Part shown: piece after piece, positions 36,064 through 44,505 of the stretch
How the letters are laid out: each line of letters starts with the position of its first letter
Position numbering within the stretch: position 1 is the stretch's first letter
Assembly: GCA_902620525.1 (NCBI GenBank)
Contig: CACNIK010000001.1
Coordinates: 167,501-231,500, forward strand
Source of the DNA: an uncultured Pelagibacteraceae bacterium
GTDB taxonomy: Bacteria; Pseudomonadota; Alphaproteobacteria; Pelagibacterales; Pelagibacteraceae
Length of the DNA: 64,000 nt
Direction of reading: 5' to 3'
The notes under the pieces: generated by a model
The model's input: the letters and a program-made list of their open reading frames with translations, nothing else
What the model was told of the DNA's origin: nothing
Database searches by the model: none
Translations under genes and position numbers: made by a program

Positions 36064-37626
36064 TTAATTAATTTTATCTTTTATCAGTTTTATTGTTTCT
36101 TGAACACCAAAAAAACTGATGAAAAATCCCATTCTTGGTCCATCGATATCGCCAAAGAGAACTTGATAAATTAGTTTAAACCAGTCTCTTAGATTTTTTT
36201 CGTAACCATTTTCTTTTCCTGTTGAATAAACAATTGTTTGAATTTCTTCAGGTGGCGTATTATCATTTATTTTTTCAATAGCTAGAGCAAGTTTTGTTAG
36301 GGCTTTTTTTTCTTTCTCGTTTGGTTTTTTATATATTTTTTTTGGTTTAAGTTTATCTTTAAAAAATTTAATAGCATGGCTTGTAAGACTATCCAAAATT
36401 GGATTACTTTCAGGATTAACATTTTTATGGAACCTATTTATAAATTTCCATAATATTTTTTTGTCATCTGCATTACTTGAGCCAACAAGATTAAGAAGCA
36501 TTGAAAATGACATAACAATTTTTTCATTTGGTGGTTTTCCATTGTGTATATGCCAAACAGGATTGGAAAGCTGGTCTTTAATTTTTTGCATTGGGAATTT
36601 TTCAATTAAAGATAGATATTCATCTACTGCTTTAGGTACAACATCTGAGTAAAGTTTTTTTGCTCGTTTAGGATTTTGAAACATATATAAAGAGAGACTT
36701 TCAGGTGATGCATAATTAAGCCACTCCTCTATAGTTATACCATTTCCTTTTGATTTTGAAATTTTTTCACCTTTCTCATCTAAAAAGAGTTCATAAGCAA
36801 AGCCGCTAGGAGGTGTCTTACCTAAAACTTTACAAACTTTGCTTGATAGTATTGCACTCTCTGTCAGGTCTTTACCGTACATTTCGAAATCTACATCAAA
36901 AGTAAACCATCTCATTGCCCAGTCTACTTTCCACTGTAATTTACAATTGCCATTATAAATATCTGTTTGAATTTTTTTACCATTATTATCAAATGTTATT
37001 TTGCCAGTATTTTTTTCTAAATTTAACATTGGTATTTCTAATACTTTTCCTGTATCTGGGCACAAAGGCAGAAAAGGACAATAAGTCTTTCTTCTTTCGG
37101 ATCTTAATGTTGGCAATATTATATTCATAATCTCTTCATATTTTTCTGCCACTCTTTTTAGTGATTCATTAAACTTACCATTTTTATAATTTTCAGTTGA
37201 ACTCTTAAATGAAAATTCAAAATTAAATTTTTTTAAAAATTGTTTTAGCATCGTGTTGTTGTGCTCAGCAAAACTATTAAACTTTCCAAAAGGATCAGGA
37301 ATAGAAGTAAGAGGCTTGCCTAGGTTTTTTTTTAATATTTCGCCGTTTGGAATATTTTCAGGTACTTTTCGCAAACCATCCATGTCGTCAGAAAAAGTAA
37401 TTAGCTCTGTATCTATTTTATCTATTTGATTTAATACATTTATCATCATAGTAGTTCTTGCCACTTCTCCAAAAGTTCCTATATGCGGTAAACCACTAGG
37501 CCCATAACCCGTTTGAAAAATAATTTTTTTTTTTGATTTAATTAAGTCTTTTCTCTCTTTAAGCAAATTTCTTATTTCTACGAAAGGCCATGCTGAAACA
37601 GATTGAATTACATTATTATCTAGCAT
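36064..37626 (-). CDS. lysS: lysyl-tRNA synthetase, class I
   Basis: A 520-aa class I LysRS of the archaeal type, used by many alphaproteobacteria in place of the class II enzyme. HIGT at 48-51 (GPSGLPHIGTFGE) and KISKSKGNGI are the class I signatures; a C-terminal helical anticodon-binding part follows. No class II LysRS is in this window. It heads lysS-pyrD-rpmB-transporter and is divergent from trkH. Confidence 0.95.
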   Translation of the reverse strand: MLDNNVIQSVSAWPFVEIRNLLKERKDLIKSKKKIIFQTGYGPSGLPHIGTFGEVARTTMMINVLNQIDKIDTELITFSDDMDGLRKVPENIPNGEILKKNLGKPLTSIPDPFGKFNSFAEHNNTMLKQFLKKFNFEFSFKSSTENYKNGKFNESLKRVAEKYEEIMNIILPTLRSERRKTYCPFLPLCPDTGKVLEIPMLNLEKNTGKITFDNNGKKIQTDIYNGNCKLQWKVDWAMRWFTFDVDFEMYGKDLTESAILSSKVCKVLGKTPPSGFAYELFLDEKGEKISKSKGNGITIEEWLNYASPESLSLYMFQNPKRAKKLYSDVVPKAVDEYLSLIEKFPMQKIKDQLSNPVWHIHNGKPPNEKIVMSFSMLLNLVGSSNADDKKILWKFINRFHKNVNPESNPILDSLTSHAIKFFKDKLKPKKIYKKPNEKEKKALTKLALAIEKINDNTPPEEIQTIVYSTGKENGYEKNLRDWFKLIYQVLFGDIDGPRMGFFISFFGVQETIKLIKDKIN

Positions 37627-37719
37627 AATAGAGGTTTATAAAATTTTCTTTATAAAATACAGTTTTTAATTTATTAAATACAGTTGAATTTTTTTAGTAA
37701 TTAAATAGTCTCAATTTTA

Positions 37720-39168
37720 ATGTCATCAAATAAAACAGTTTTTTTTTTAATAGGTGTTTTGCTTGCGATTTTAGGTTCCTCGATGCTCATCCCCTATTCA
37801 ATTCAGTTATTATCACAGGAAAATAGTCACAGTTTTATTGGTGCCTCGTTTATTACAATCTTTGTTGGTATTTTATTTATTCTTTCTAATTTAGAAAAAC
37901 AGTACAAATTAAATCTTCAACAAACCTTCCTATTTTCTGCACTGGCTTGGTTTCTAATTGCAGTGTTTGGAAGTCTTCCTTTTTTATTATCACCAGTTTC
38001 ATTCTCTATTAGTGAGGCTTTTTTTGAAAGTATGTCAGGTATTACTACTACAGGGGCTACAGTAATTACTAACTTGGATGAAACTCCCAAAAGTATTTTA
38101 CTATGGAGGGCAATTATGCAGTGGTTAGGTGGTATAGGTATTATTGTAATGGCAATTACAATTTTACCTTTATTAAAAGTAGGAGGCATGCAGCTTTTTA
38201 AAATGGAAGGGCCATTATCTACTGAAAAAATTCTTCCAAGAACTTTGGAGGTAGCAACAATTCTTATATTCACTTATTTTGTTTTAACTTCTTTATGTGC
38301 TTTTTTTTACTGGCTTTTTGGAATGTCGATTTTTGACAGCATAGCTCACTCAATGACTACAATAGCTACGGGTGGATTTTCAACACACAATGAGTCTATA
38401 GGTTTTTTTAGTAGTTCAAATATAGAACTAGTTGCTAGTGTTTTTATTATTTTGGGTAGCATACCTTTTATTTCGTATCTAAAATTTATCAAGGGGAATA
38501 AGAAAATTTTTATCGAGGATATACAAATTAAGGGAATGATTTATATTTTATGTTTGTCTATCTTAATAATGTTTGTCTACCTTTTTGTAATTAGTGACGA
38601 AACATCAATTGTAGACAATTTTAGAATATCATTCTTTAACGTAATATCTATTTTATCAGGGACAGGTTATGTAACCGATGATTTTGGTTTATGGGGAAAA
38701 TTTTCTTTAATTTTTTTTCTATTCTTAATGTTTATTGGAGGATGTGCTGGATCAACAGCTTGTGGGATAAAAATATTTAGGCTTCAGATGTTGCTTGTTT
38801 TTCTAAAAAATCAAATTAAGAAACTAATTTCACCTAATAGTGTAATTATAGTAAAATATAATAATCAAAAAATTTCTGATGATTTTATGAAATCTGTAAT
38901 AACTTTTATTTTTTCTTTTTTATTAATATTTTTTATTATAGCATTAATGCTATCTTTAACGGGTCTAGATTTTTTAACAGCTATTTCTGGAGCTGCAAGT
39001 GCAATTTCAAATGTTGGACCTGGGTTAGGAGATATCATAGGTCCTGATGGAAATTACAAAGATATTCCAGATATCTCCAAATGGATTTTGGCATTTGGCA
39101 TGCTATTAGGAAGATTAGAATTATTTGCAATTTTAGTTTTATTTTTCCCATCTTTTTGGAGAAATTAA
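37720..39168 (+). CDS. trkH: TrkH family potassium uptake protein
   Basis: A 482-aa membrane channel subunit with four pore-like repeats; selectivity-filter-like segments include SMSGITTTGATV, TIATGGFST, ILSGTGYVTDD and SNVGPGLGDI. It imports K+ with cytoplasmic TrkA, which is not in this window. Length is normal. It is followed 3 bp later by an MFS permease gene. Confidence 0.94.
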   Translation: MSSNKTVFFLIGVLLAILGSSMLIPYSIQLLSQENSHSFIGASFITIFVGILFILSNLEKQYKLNLQQTFLFSALAWFLIAVFGSLPFLLSPVSFSISEAFFESMSGITTTGATVITNLDETPKSILLWRAIMQWLGGIGIIVMAITILPLLKVGGMQLFKMEGPLSTEKILPRTLEVATILIFTYFVLTSLCAFFYWLFGMSIFDSIAHSMTTIATGGFSTHNESIGFFSSSNIELVASVFIILGSIPFISYLKFIKGNKKIFIEDIQIKGMIYILCLSILIMFVYLFVISDETSIVDNFRISFFNVISILSGTGYVTDDFGLWGKFSLIFFLFLMFIGGCAGSTACGIKIFRLQMLLVFLKNQIKKLISPNSVIIVKYNNQKISDDFMKSVITFIFSFLLIFFIIALMLSLTGLDFLTAISGAASAISNVGPGLGDIIGPDGNYKDIPDISKWILAFGMLLGRLELFAILVLFFPSFWRN

Positions 39169-39171
39169 ATT

Positions 39172-40545
39172 ATGGAGATATATAAAAAACAATCATTATC
39201 AGAAACTTTTAAAGTGTATTTTGATCAAAGAATGATCAAAATATTATTGCTTGGAGCTATTAGTGGTTTTCCATGGGTGATAATAGGAAGTAGTTTAAGT
39301 CTTTGGTTGCAAGAAGATGGGTTGAGCAGAAGTACAATTGGTTGGGCAGGTTTAATTTTTGCTGTTTACGCTTTTAATTACCTTTGGGCCCCAATTATCG
39401 ACAGGGTCAGAGTCCCATGGTTAACAAAAAAAGTAGGCCATAGGCGTGGATGGATTATTGTTATGCAAACTGTAATATTGCTAAGCTTAACTAGTTGGAG
39501 CTTGATAAATCCGACTGCAAATTTAACATTGGTAATTAGTATAGGTCTAATAATTGCAATCGCATCAGCAACTCAAGATATAACTGTTGATGCTTTAAGA
39601 ATTGAACAAATTGGTGAGCACGAGGGCAAGTCGATGCAGGCTGGTGCAGCGATGGCCGTAGTCGGTTGGTGGACTGGATATAAAATAGGTGGTGTAGTGG
39701 CTCTTAACTCAGCTGAATTCTTTCAACAAGCTGGTTTTCAAAACTATTGGCAAATAACTTTTTTAGTCTTAGGAATAGTCATTATTTTTTGCAACATTTG
39801 TCTAATGTTTGTAAATGAACCGCAGCCAGTAGATAGAGTAGAGAGTCAAAAGCTAACTGATGAAATGATTGGAAGTAAACTTGGTTCTTCCAGTATTTTG
39901 GCTAAGGCTTTTGCTTGGTTAGCGGGAACTGTAATAGGGCCAGTAATTAGTTTTTTTAAAAAAAATGGTTTTAATATTGCAATAGCAATTTTAGGATTTG
40001 TATTCCTTTTTAAAATTGGTGAAGCTTTCTTAGGCAGAATGTCAGTAATTTTTTATAAAGAAATTGGATTTACAAAATCTGATATAGCCCTTTATTCGAA
40101 GGGGCTTGGATGGGTCACAACAGTGATTTTTACTCTACTTGGAGGACTATTTGCAATCCGCTCTGGGGTTATTAAAGCAATGTTTGTATCTGGTATATTG
40201 ATGGCCTCAACAAATTTATTATTTTCTTTACTAGCTTGGTCAGGAAAATCAGAATTATTGTTCGCTATAGCAGTTATATTTGATGACATGGCAGCAGCAT
40301 TTGCGACAGTGGCATTTGTAGCTTTCATTTCAATGCTCGTGGATAGGACTTATACTGCAACACAATATGCTCTTCTTGCCTCTATAGGTACAGCTGGAAG
40401 AACAACTTTAGCTGCATCATCTGGAGCATTGGTTGATTGGCTAAATGGAGATTGGGGTATTTTCTTTATAATCACTGCAGTAATGGTAATACCTTCTCTT
40501 ATCTTTCTTTACATGATTAAAGATAAACTAAAATTAAATGACTAA
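39172..40545 (+). CDS. AmpG-like MFS permease (PAT family)
   Basis: A 457-aa transporter with about 12 helices. The start region (SGFPWVIIGSSLSLWLQEDG) and the block YLWAPIIDRVRVPW are typical of AmpG, the muropeptide importer, and other PAT-family members. ASATQDITVDALRIE matches the conserved TQDI.vDA motif. It overlaps by 8 bp a gene for a cytosolic NlpC/P60 peptidase, which supports a peptidoglycan-recycling role. Confidence 0.87.
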   Translation: MEIYKKQSLSETFKVYFDQRMIKILLLGAISGFPWVIIGSSLSLWLQEDGLSRSTIGWAGLIFAVYAFNYLWAPIIDRVRVPWLTKKVGHRRGWIIVMQTVILLSLTSWSLINPTANLTLVISIGLIIAIASATQDITVDALRIEQIGEHEGKSMQAGAAMAVVGWWTGYKIGGVVALNSAEFFQQAGFQNYWQITFLVLGIVIIFCNICLMFVNEPQPVDRVESQKLTDEMIGSKLGSSSILAKAFAWLAGTVIGPVISFFKKNGFNIAIAILGFVFLFKIGEAFLGRMSVIFYKEIGFTKSDIALYSKGLGWVTTVIFTLLGGLFAIRSGVIKAMFVSGILMASTNLLFSLLAWSGKSELLFAIAVIFDDMAAAFATVAFVAFISMLVDRTYTATQYALLASIGTAGRTTLAASSGALVDWLNGDWGIFFIITAVMVIPSLIFLYMIKDKLKLND

Positions 40546-41278
40546 ATATTTAACAAACAACTTTTCAATAATAAATCTCCACAAAAAACCCTCTACTAAG
40601 TCTGAAATAGTTACACAAATGATTTATGGGGATAGTTTCTCACTTACAAAAAAGACAAAAAAATGGCTCAAAATTAGAATTAAAGAGGACAATTATAAAG
40701 GTTACGTGATTAACAAAAAATTTTCTCAGTACATCAAACCATCTCATAAGATAGCAGTTTTAAAAGCAAAAGTTTATAAATTTCCAAACAAACGAGAAGA
40801 GACCAGTAAATTAACATTTGGCTCAAAAATAAAAGTTTTAGATAAAAAAGCAAATTTTCTCAAATTTGAAAAAGGTTGGATAAGTTCAAAAGATGTTAAA
40901 CTAATTTCTTACAAAGAAAAAAATTTTTTTAATAAAATTATCATTTTTAAAAATATAAAATATAAATGGGGAGGTAAATCTTTCAAAGGAATTGACTGCT
41001 CTGCCCTAGTACAAGTTTTTTTAAATTTTCATAAAAAATATTGTCCTAGAGATGCGAAAGACCAGGTCAATTATTTTAGAAGAAATATAAAACTAAAAAA
41101 TATTAAAAAAAACGATCTTATTTTTTGGAAGGGTCACGTTGCAATAGCTCTATCAAATAAAAAGCTTATTCATGCTTACGGGCCCATGAAAAAAACAGTA
41201 GTTATGGATATCAATCAAACTATTAAGAGAATTAAACGTACAGCTAATTTAGAAGTAATAGGAACTAAAAGACCATAA
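40538..41278 (+). CDS. SH3b-NlpC/P60 endopeptidase (murein-peptide recycling type)
   Basis: A 246-aa protein. Two SH3b-like segments (about 1-120) precede an NlpC/P60 domain with catalytic C154 in GIDCSALVQ and H200 in WKGHVAIAL. There is no signal peptide, so it should act in the cytosol, like YkfC-type enzymes cutting gamma-D-Glu-DAP bonds in imported peptides. The overlap with the AmpG-like gene fits import followed by cleavage. Assignment to recycling is inference. Confidence 0.88.
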   Translation: MTKYLTNNFSIINLHKKPSTKSEIVTQMIYGDSFSLTKKTKKWLKIRIKEDNYKGYVINKKFSQYIKPSHKIAVLKAKVYKFPNKREETSKLTFGSKIKVLDKKANFLKFEKGWISSKDVKLISYKEKNFFNKIIIFKNIKYKWGGKSFKGIDCSALVQVFLNFHKKYCPRDAKDQVNYFRRNIKLKNIKKNDLIFWKGHVAIALSNKKLIHAYGPMKKTVVMDINQTIKRIKRTANLEVIGTKRP

Positions 41279-41286
41279 ATAACAAA

Positions 41287-41312
41287 GGCAGCCTCAGTCT
41301 CCCTCAGCTGCC
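41287..41312. terminator. GC-rich hairpin after the NlpC/P60 gene
   Basis: GGCAGC (41287-41292) pairs with GCTGCC (41307-41312) around a 14-nt loop, 9 bp after a stop codon. It is the most GC-rich short stretch nearby. There is no strong T-run on the plus side (CCTTAAAAATAATTT); on the minus side TTTGTT follows. It may terminate transcription weakly in both directions. It also borders the tRNA-Ser insertion region. Confidence 0.4.
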
Positions 41313-41377
41313 CTTAAAAATAATTTAAATGATTCGTGCTTTTTATTTAAGACTCTTCTTAGTTGTATGTGGATAAT

Positions 41378-41454
41378 AAATGGCGGAGAGAGAGGGATTC
41401 GAACCCTCGAAACGGTTTCCCGTTTACACGCTTTCCAAGCGTGCGCCTTCAACC
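41378..41454. repeat. 77-bp direct repeat, distal copy (att-like)
   Basis: These 77 bases are identical to 42323-42399, 945 bp away in the same orientation. The repeat comprises the 3' part of tRNA-Ser (from the end of the D arm through CCA) plus three bases beyond. The two copies diverge sharply at both edges. This is the arrangement left by site-specific integration into a tRNA 3' end, or by tandem duplication. Confidence 0.93.
41381..41454 (-). pseudogene. truncated tRNA-Ser(GGA), 3' fragment
   Basis: It contains the anticodon arm with GGA, long variable arm, T arm, acceptor 3' strand and CCA, but lacks the 5' acceptor strand and most of the D arm, which are replaced by unrelated sequence from 41455. 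It cannot fold into a functional tRNA. It is identical to the intact gene at 42326-42415 over the shared part, so it is recent or under gene conversion. Confidence 0.92.
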
Positions 41455-41502
41455 TAGCCTTCTAGAGTTATTGAACAGTGGGCAGTATTTTTCGCAAATT
41501 TT

Positions 41503-41527
41503 AAAAAAGTTGGGCTACTGACGCCCA
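41503..41527 (-). terminator. Rho-independent terminator of the island gene
   Basis: On the minus strand TGGGC-GTCAGTA-GCCCA forms a 5-bp GC-rich stem, followed within two bases by TTTTTT. It lies 12 bp after the stop of the secreted-protein gene at 41540, which is the expected position. Confidence 0.7.
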
Positions 41528-41539
41528 TGCGGAGTCCAA

Positions 41540-42256
41540 TTAATTGCAAAACATTTCAGCACCATAAGCTCTTTGTACCACTCTACAATTAGTACCAGTA
41601 CTTCTAGATGAAGACGAAGAGCCGCCAGTCCTTAATGAGTTACCAAGATCTATCATTGCATCAAACAAATCGTAATCATTCCCATTTTGAATATAAACTT
41701 TCTGAGATGTTCCTCCCCCAGATTTAGCAACTTTGTCAGTTGAGTTAAATTGCATGGACATCATTTTCAAAGCGCAATCAGCAAATTTTTCAGAATTTTT
41801 TCTAAAACCCAAATCTTTACAAATCTGTTTAGCCTGAGCAATTTTTTCGTTTGTATTTAAAGAATTTCTCATAGCATTATTTGATGTAGTTGCACCTTTT
41901 AATTCATTAACTATTTTTTGTGCTTCCGACCATGAATAAGCTATTGCGTGAAAAGTTCCATTTCCAAATTGTTTTCCCCATGTTCCGCTTCTAATTGGAA
42001 CAGTAACATCTTTAAATATTGCAAAACGCTTCTTACCTCCAGGTCTCCATGCATCATTTATTTCAATACCGTTTTCAAAATATGGAGATGCTTTTCTGCA
42101 AAATGAGTTGGCTATACCTGCGGGCCATTCTTGATCACAAAAAGCTACTTTACTAGTACCTGATGAGTAGCGCCCATGTTTGCCTTGATATGTCTCTGCA
42201 AAAATTGGGCCGCTGAGCACTAAACTTAGAATTATTGTGTAAACAAATTTTTTCAT
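41540..42256 (-). CDS. secreted protein of unknown function in a tRNA-Ser island
   Basis: A 238-aa exported protein. MKKFVYTIILSLVLSGPIFA is a signal peptide with cleavage near AFAE-like FAE. The mature part has six or more Cys, a WRPGGKKRFA segment, a motif with paired Cys (QICKDLGFRKNSEKFADCAL) that I associate with short repeats in marine alphaproteobacterial proteins, and a Ser-rich stretch before CRVVQRAYGAEMFC. I chose ATG 42256 because any longer frame would translate tRNA-Ser. It lies alone between the two tRNA-Ser repeat copies and has its own terminator. Function unknown. Confidence 0.8.
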   Translation of the reverse strand: MKKFVYTIILSLVLSGPIFAETYQGKHGRYSSGTSKVAFCDQEWPAGIANSFCRKASPYFENGIEINDAWRPGGKKRFAIFKDVTVPIRSGTWGKQFGNGTFHAIAYSWSEAQKIVNELKGATTSNNAMRNSLNTNEKIAQAKQICKDLGFRKNSEKFADCALKMMSMQFNSTDKVAKSGGGTSQKVYIQNGNDYDLFDAMIDLGNSLRTGGSSSSSRSTGTNCRVVQRAYGAEMFCN

Positions 42257-42322
42257 CTGTTGACGCCCATATGACGACCAAATCATTTTATTACAAATTA
42301 CAAGTTGTGCAAGACCTTTAAA

Positions 42323-42399
42323 AAATGGCGGAGAGAGAGGGATTCGAACCCTCGAAACGGTTTCCCGTTTACACGCTTTCCAAGCGTGCGCCTTCAACC
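42323..42399. repeat. 77-bp direct repeat, copy within intact tRNA-Ser
   Basis: Identical to 41378-41454. This copy is the 3' part of the functional tRNA-Ser gene plus three bases beyond its CCA end. The unique DNA between the copies is 42322 down to 41455, 868 bp. Confidence 0.93.
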
Positions 42400-42415
42400 A
42401 CTCGGCCACCTCTCC
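42326..42415 (-). tRNA. tRNA-Ser (anticodon GGA)
   Basis: A 90-nt class II tRNA. Acceptor GGAGAGG pairs with TCTCTCC (one G-U), discriminator G, CCA encoded. Anticodon stem CACGC/GCGTG with loop TTGGAAA gives GGA, reading UCC/UCU. The long variable arm (AACGGGAAACCGTT) is typical of tRNA-Ser, and the T loop TTCGAAT is canonical. It is the intact partner of the fragment at 41381. Confidence 0.97.
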
Positions 42416-42473
42416 GTTTTCTTTTTAAATAATATATCCAATGCTTTTATATTACTTAAAAATTGGACATTTA

Positions 42474-44315
42474 TTAATCAAGTTCTATTTGACTTTTATA
42501 GTTATTTTGAAGATTTTTATCTTGATCTTGTTTTTTTAATATAAAATTTTCACATACTAGAATATCTAATTCTGTTCCCATAAAACATTTAAAAGCATCT
42601 TCTATAGAGCAAACGATAGGCTCACCCCTAATATTAAATGAAGTATTAACAAGTATAGGACATTTGGTTAATTTTTTGAATTTCTCTAATAGGTGGTAAT
42701 ATTTAGGATTTGTATCTTTGTGTACCGTTTGAATTCGAGCGGAATAGTCCACATGAGTAACAGCTGGAATAGAAGATCTTTTCAAATTTAATCTTTCTAT
42801 ACCAAATAAGTTTTTATTATTTTCAGTTTCTTTAATTTGAATATTTTCTTTAACATTAGCAACTAGAAGCATGTACGGACTATCACAATTTAATTCGAAC
42901 CAATCATTCAAATCTTCTCTCAATATTGAGGGTGCGAATGGTCTAAAGCTTTCTCTATATTTTATTTTTAAATTTAAATTTTTTTGCATTTTTTCAGATC
43001 TGGGGTCAGCAATAATAGATCGACAACCTAAAGCTCTTGGACCAAATTCCATTCTACCTTGAAACCAACCAACTATTTTTCCATTACTTAATTCATTCGC
43101 AACTTCATTTATAAGATTTTCATTTTGAAATTTAAGAAAATTTGCCCCTAATTTTTTTAAGCTTTTTTCAATAAACTTTTCATCAAATTTAGGTCCTAAA
43201 AAAGATCCATTCATTTTGTCAAGAGGTGTACTAGAAATTCTAGGTTTTGAGAGTTCTTGATGCCAATAAGCTAAAGCTGCACCAAGAGAACCGCCCGCAT
43301 CTCCAGAAGCAGGCTGTATCCAAATATGTTTAAAGATATTATTTTTTACAATTTTTCCATTAACAACACAATTCAAAGCAACTCCCCCAGCTAAACATAA
43401 ATTTTGAATTTTGGTTTCTTTTTGAACATTTTTTACTAGTTTTAATACTATGATTTCAATGACTTCTTGCACTGATGAAGCTATATCCATATGGAATTGG
43501 GTAAGTAATTCTTTATTTGGATCTCTAACTTTTTGGCCAAACAGTTTTGAAAATTTATCGTTGGTCATAGTAAGTCCTGTTGCGAAATTGAAATATTTCA
43601 TGTTTAATCTAAATGATCCGTCTTCTTTAACGTCTATTAATTCTTTTAATATTAAATCTGTATATTTAGGTTTGCCATAAGGTGCCAAACCCATTACTTT
43701 ATATTCTCCACTATTCACCTTAAAACCTGTATAATAAGTAAAAGCGGAGTAAAGAAGTCCTATCGAATGAGGAAAATAAATCTCTTTTATCATTGAAATC
43801 TTGTTTTTTTTTCCTATCGCTAACGTTGTTGTAGCCCATTCACCTACTCCATCTAAAGTTAAAATTACTGCTTCATCAAAAGGTGAAGGATAATAAGCGC
43901 TAGCAGCATGACTAAAATGGTGTTCGGAAAAACTAATTTTTTCAATATCATTAAAATCTTTATCGTTTCTTTTGAGTTGTTCGAATAAAAAATTTTTCTG
44001 AAAAAGTTTTTCTCTTAACCAAATTGGCATTGACATTAAAAAAGTTGAGAAACCTCTTGGTGCAAAAGCCAAATATGTTTCTAGTAATCTTTCGAATTTC
44101 AAGAAAGGCTTTTCATAGAAAACTATCTGGTCTATTTGGCTTAAATTTAATTTAGCTTCATTTAAAACATATTTAATAGAATTATAAGGGTAGCTAGGAT
44201 CATGTTTCTTTCTTGTAAACCTTTCCTCTTGCGCCGCTGCAATAATTTTACCATCTATTAATAGTGCAGCTGCACTGTCATGGTAAAATGCGGATATACC
44301 TAGAATACTTTTCAT
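42474..44315 (-). CDS. carbamoyltransferase (NodU/CmcH/TobZ type)
   Basis: A 613-aa enzyme expected to form carbamoyl-adenylate from carbamoyl phosphate and ATP and pass the carbamoyl to a hydroxyl. ISAFYHDSAAALLIDG at 7-22 and the HHFSHAASAY metal-site motif belong to the Kae1-like domain; a YrdC-like part carries FGPRALGCRSIIADPR, and the C-terminus has TSFNIRGEPIV. Full length. Clustered with DUF5989 and SxtJ genes upstream and glycan genes beyond, so the acceptor is probably a surface sugar or lipid; that is inference. Confidence 0.92.
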   Translation of the reverse strand: MKSILGISAFYHDSAAALLIDGKIIAAAQEERFTRKKHDPSYPYNSIKYVLNEAKLNLSQIDQIVFYEKPFLKFERLLETYLAFAPRGFSTFLMSMPIWLREKLFQKNFLFEQLKRNDKDFNDIEKISFSEHHFSHAASAYYPSPFDEAVILTLDGVGEWATTTLAIGKKNKISMIKEIYFPHSIGLLYSAFTYYTGFKVNSGEYKVMGLAPYGKPKYTDLILKELIDVKEDGSFRLNMKYFNFATGLTMTNDKFSKLFGQKVRDPNKELLTQFHMDIASSVQEVIEIIVLKLVKNVQKETKIQNLCLAGGVALNCVVNGKIVKNNIFKHIWIQPASGDAGGSLGAALAYWHQELSKPRISSTPLDKMNGSFLGPKFDEKFIEKSLKKLGANFLKFQNENLINEVANELSNGKIVGWFQGRMEFGPRALGCRSIIADPRSEKMQKNLNLKIKYRESFRPFAPSILREDLNDWFELNCDSPYMLLVANVKENIQIKETENNKNLFGIERLNLKRSSIPAVTHVDYSARIQTVHKDTNPKYYHLLEKFKKLTKCPILVNTSFNIRGEPIVCSIEDAFKCFMGTELDILVCENFILKKQDQDKNLQNNYKSQIELD

Positions 44316-44352
44316 TATTTTTTTTTTTTCATAATTATAAAATATTTACTTG

Positions 44353-44505
44353 CTAAAAAATTGTGTAAATAAAAGGTGCTACTACCGAACCCTGGCTAAG
44401 AACTATGAGTGCACCAAATAAAGCTAAGACAATAATAATGGGTAACAACCAGTATTTTTTCCTTTCTTTTAAGAAAGAGTAAAATTCTTTAATAAAACTG
44501 AGCAT
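44353..44505 (-). CDS. DUF5989 family small membrane protein
   Basis: A 50-aa protein: a basic amphipathic start (MLSFIKEFYSFLKERKKYWL) then one hydrophobic helix (LLPIIIVLALFGALIVL) and the conserved end SQGSVVAPFIYTIF. I recognise this as the DUF5989 pattern, typically found beside SxtJ and carbamoyltransferase genes. The ATG follows the SxtJ TAA directly (TAAATG), and the carbamoyltransferase starts 37 bp downstream. Confidence 0.88.
   Translation of the reverse strand: MLSFIKEFYSFLKERKKYWLLPIIIVLALFGALIVLSQGSVVAPFIYTIF

Noticed and set aside
41287-41312. Considered as an attachment-site core
   Set aside because: The 77-bp tRNA-Ser repeat explains the boundary; this hairpin has no second copy in the window.
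42257-42409. N-terminal extension of the island protein (51 residues)
   Set aside because: It would translate tRNA-Ser; the signal peptide starts at the methionine encoded at 42256.
42305-42544. 79-codon plus-strand frame containing RDSNPR...
   Set aside because: It is the antisense translation of the tRNA-Ser gene, a well-known spurious protein.
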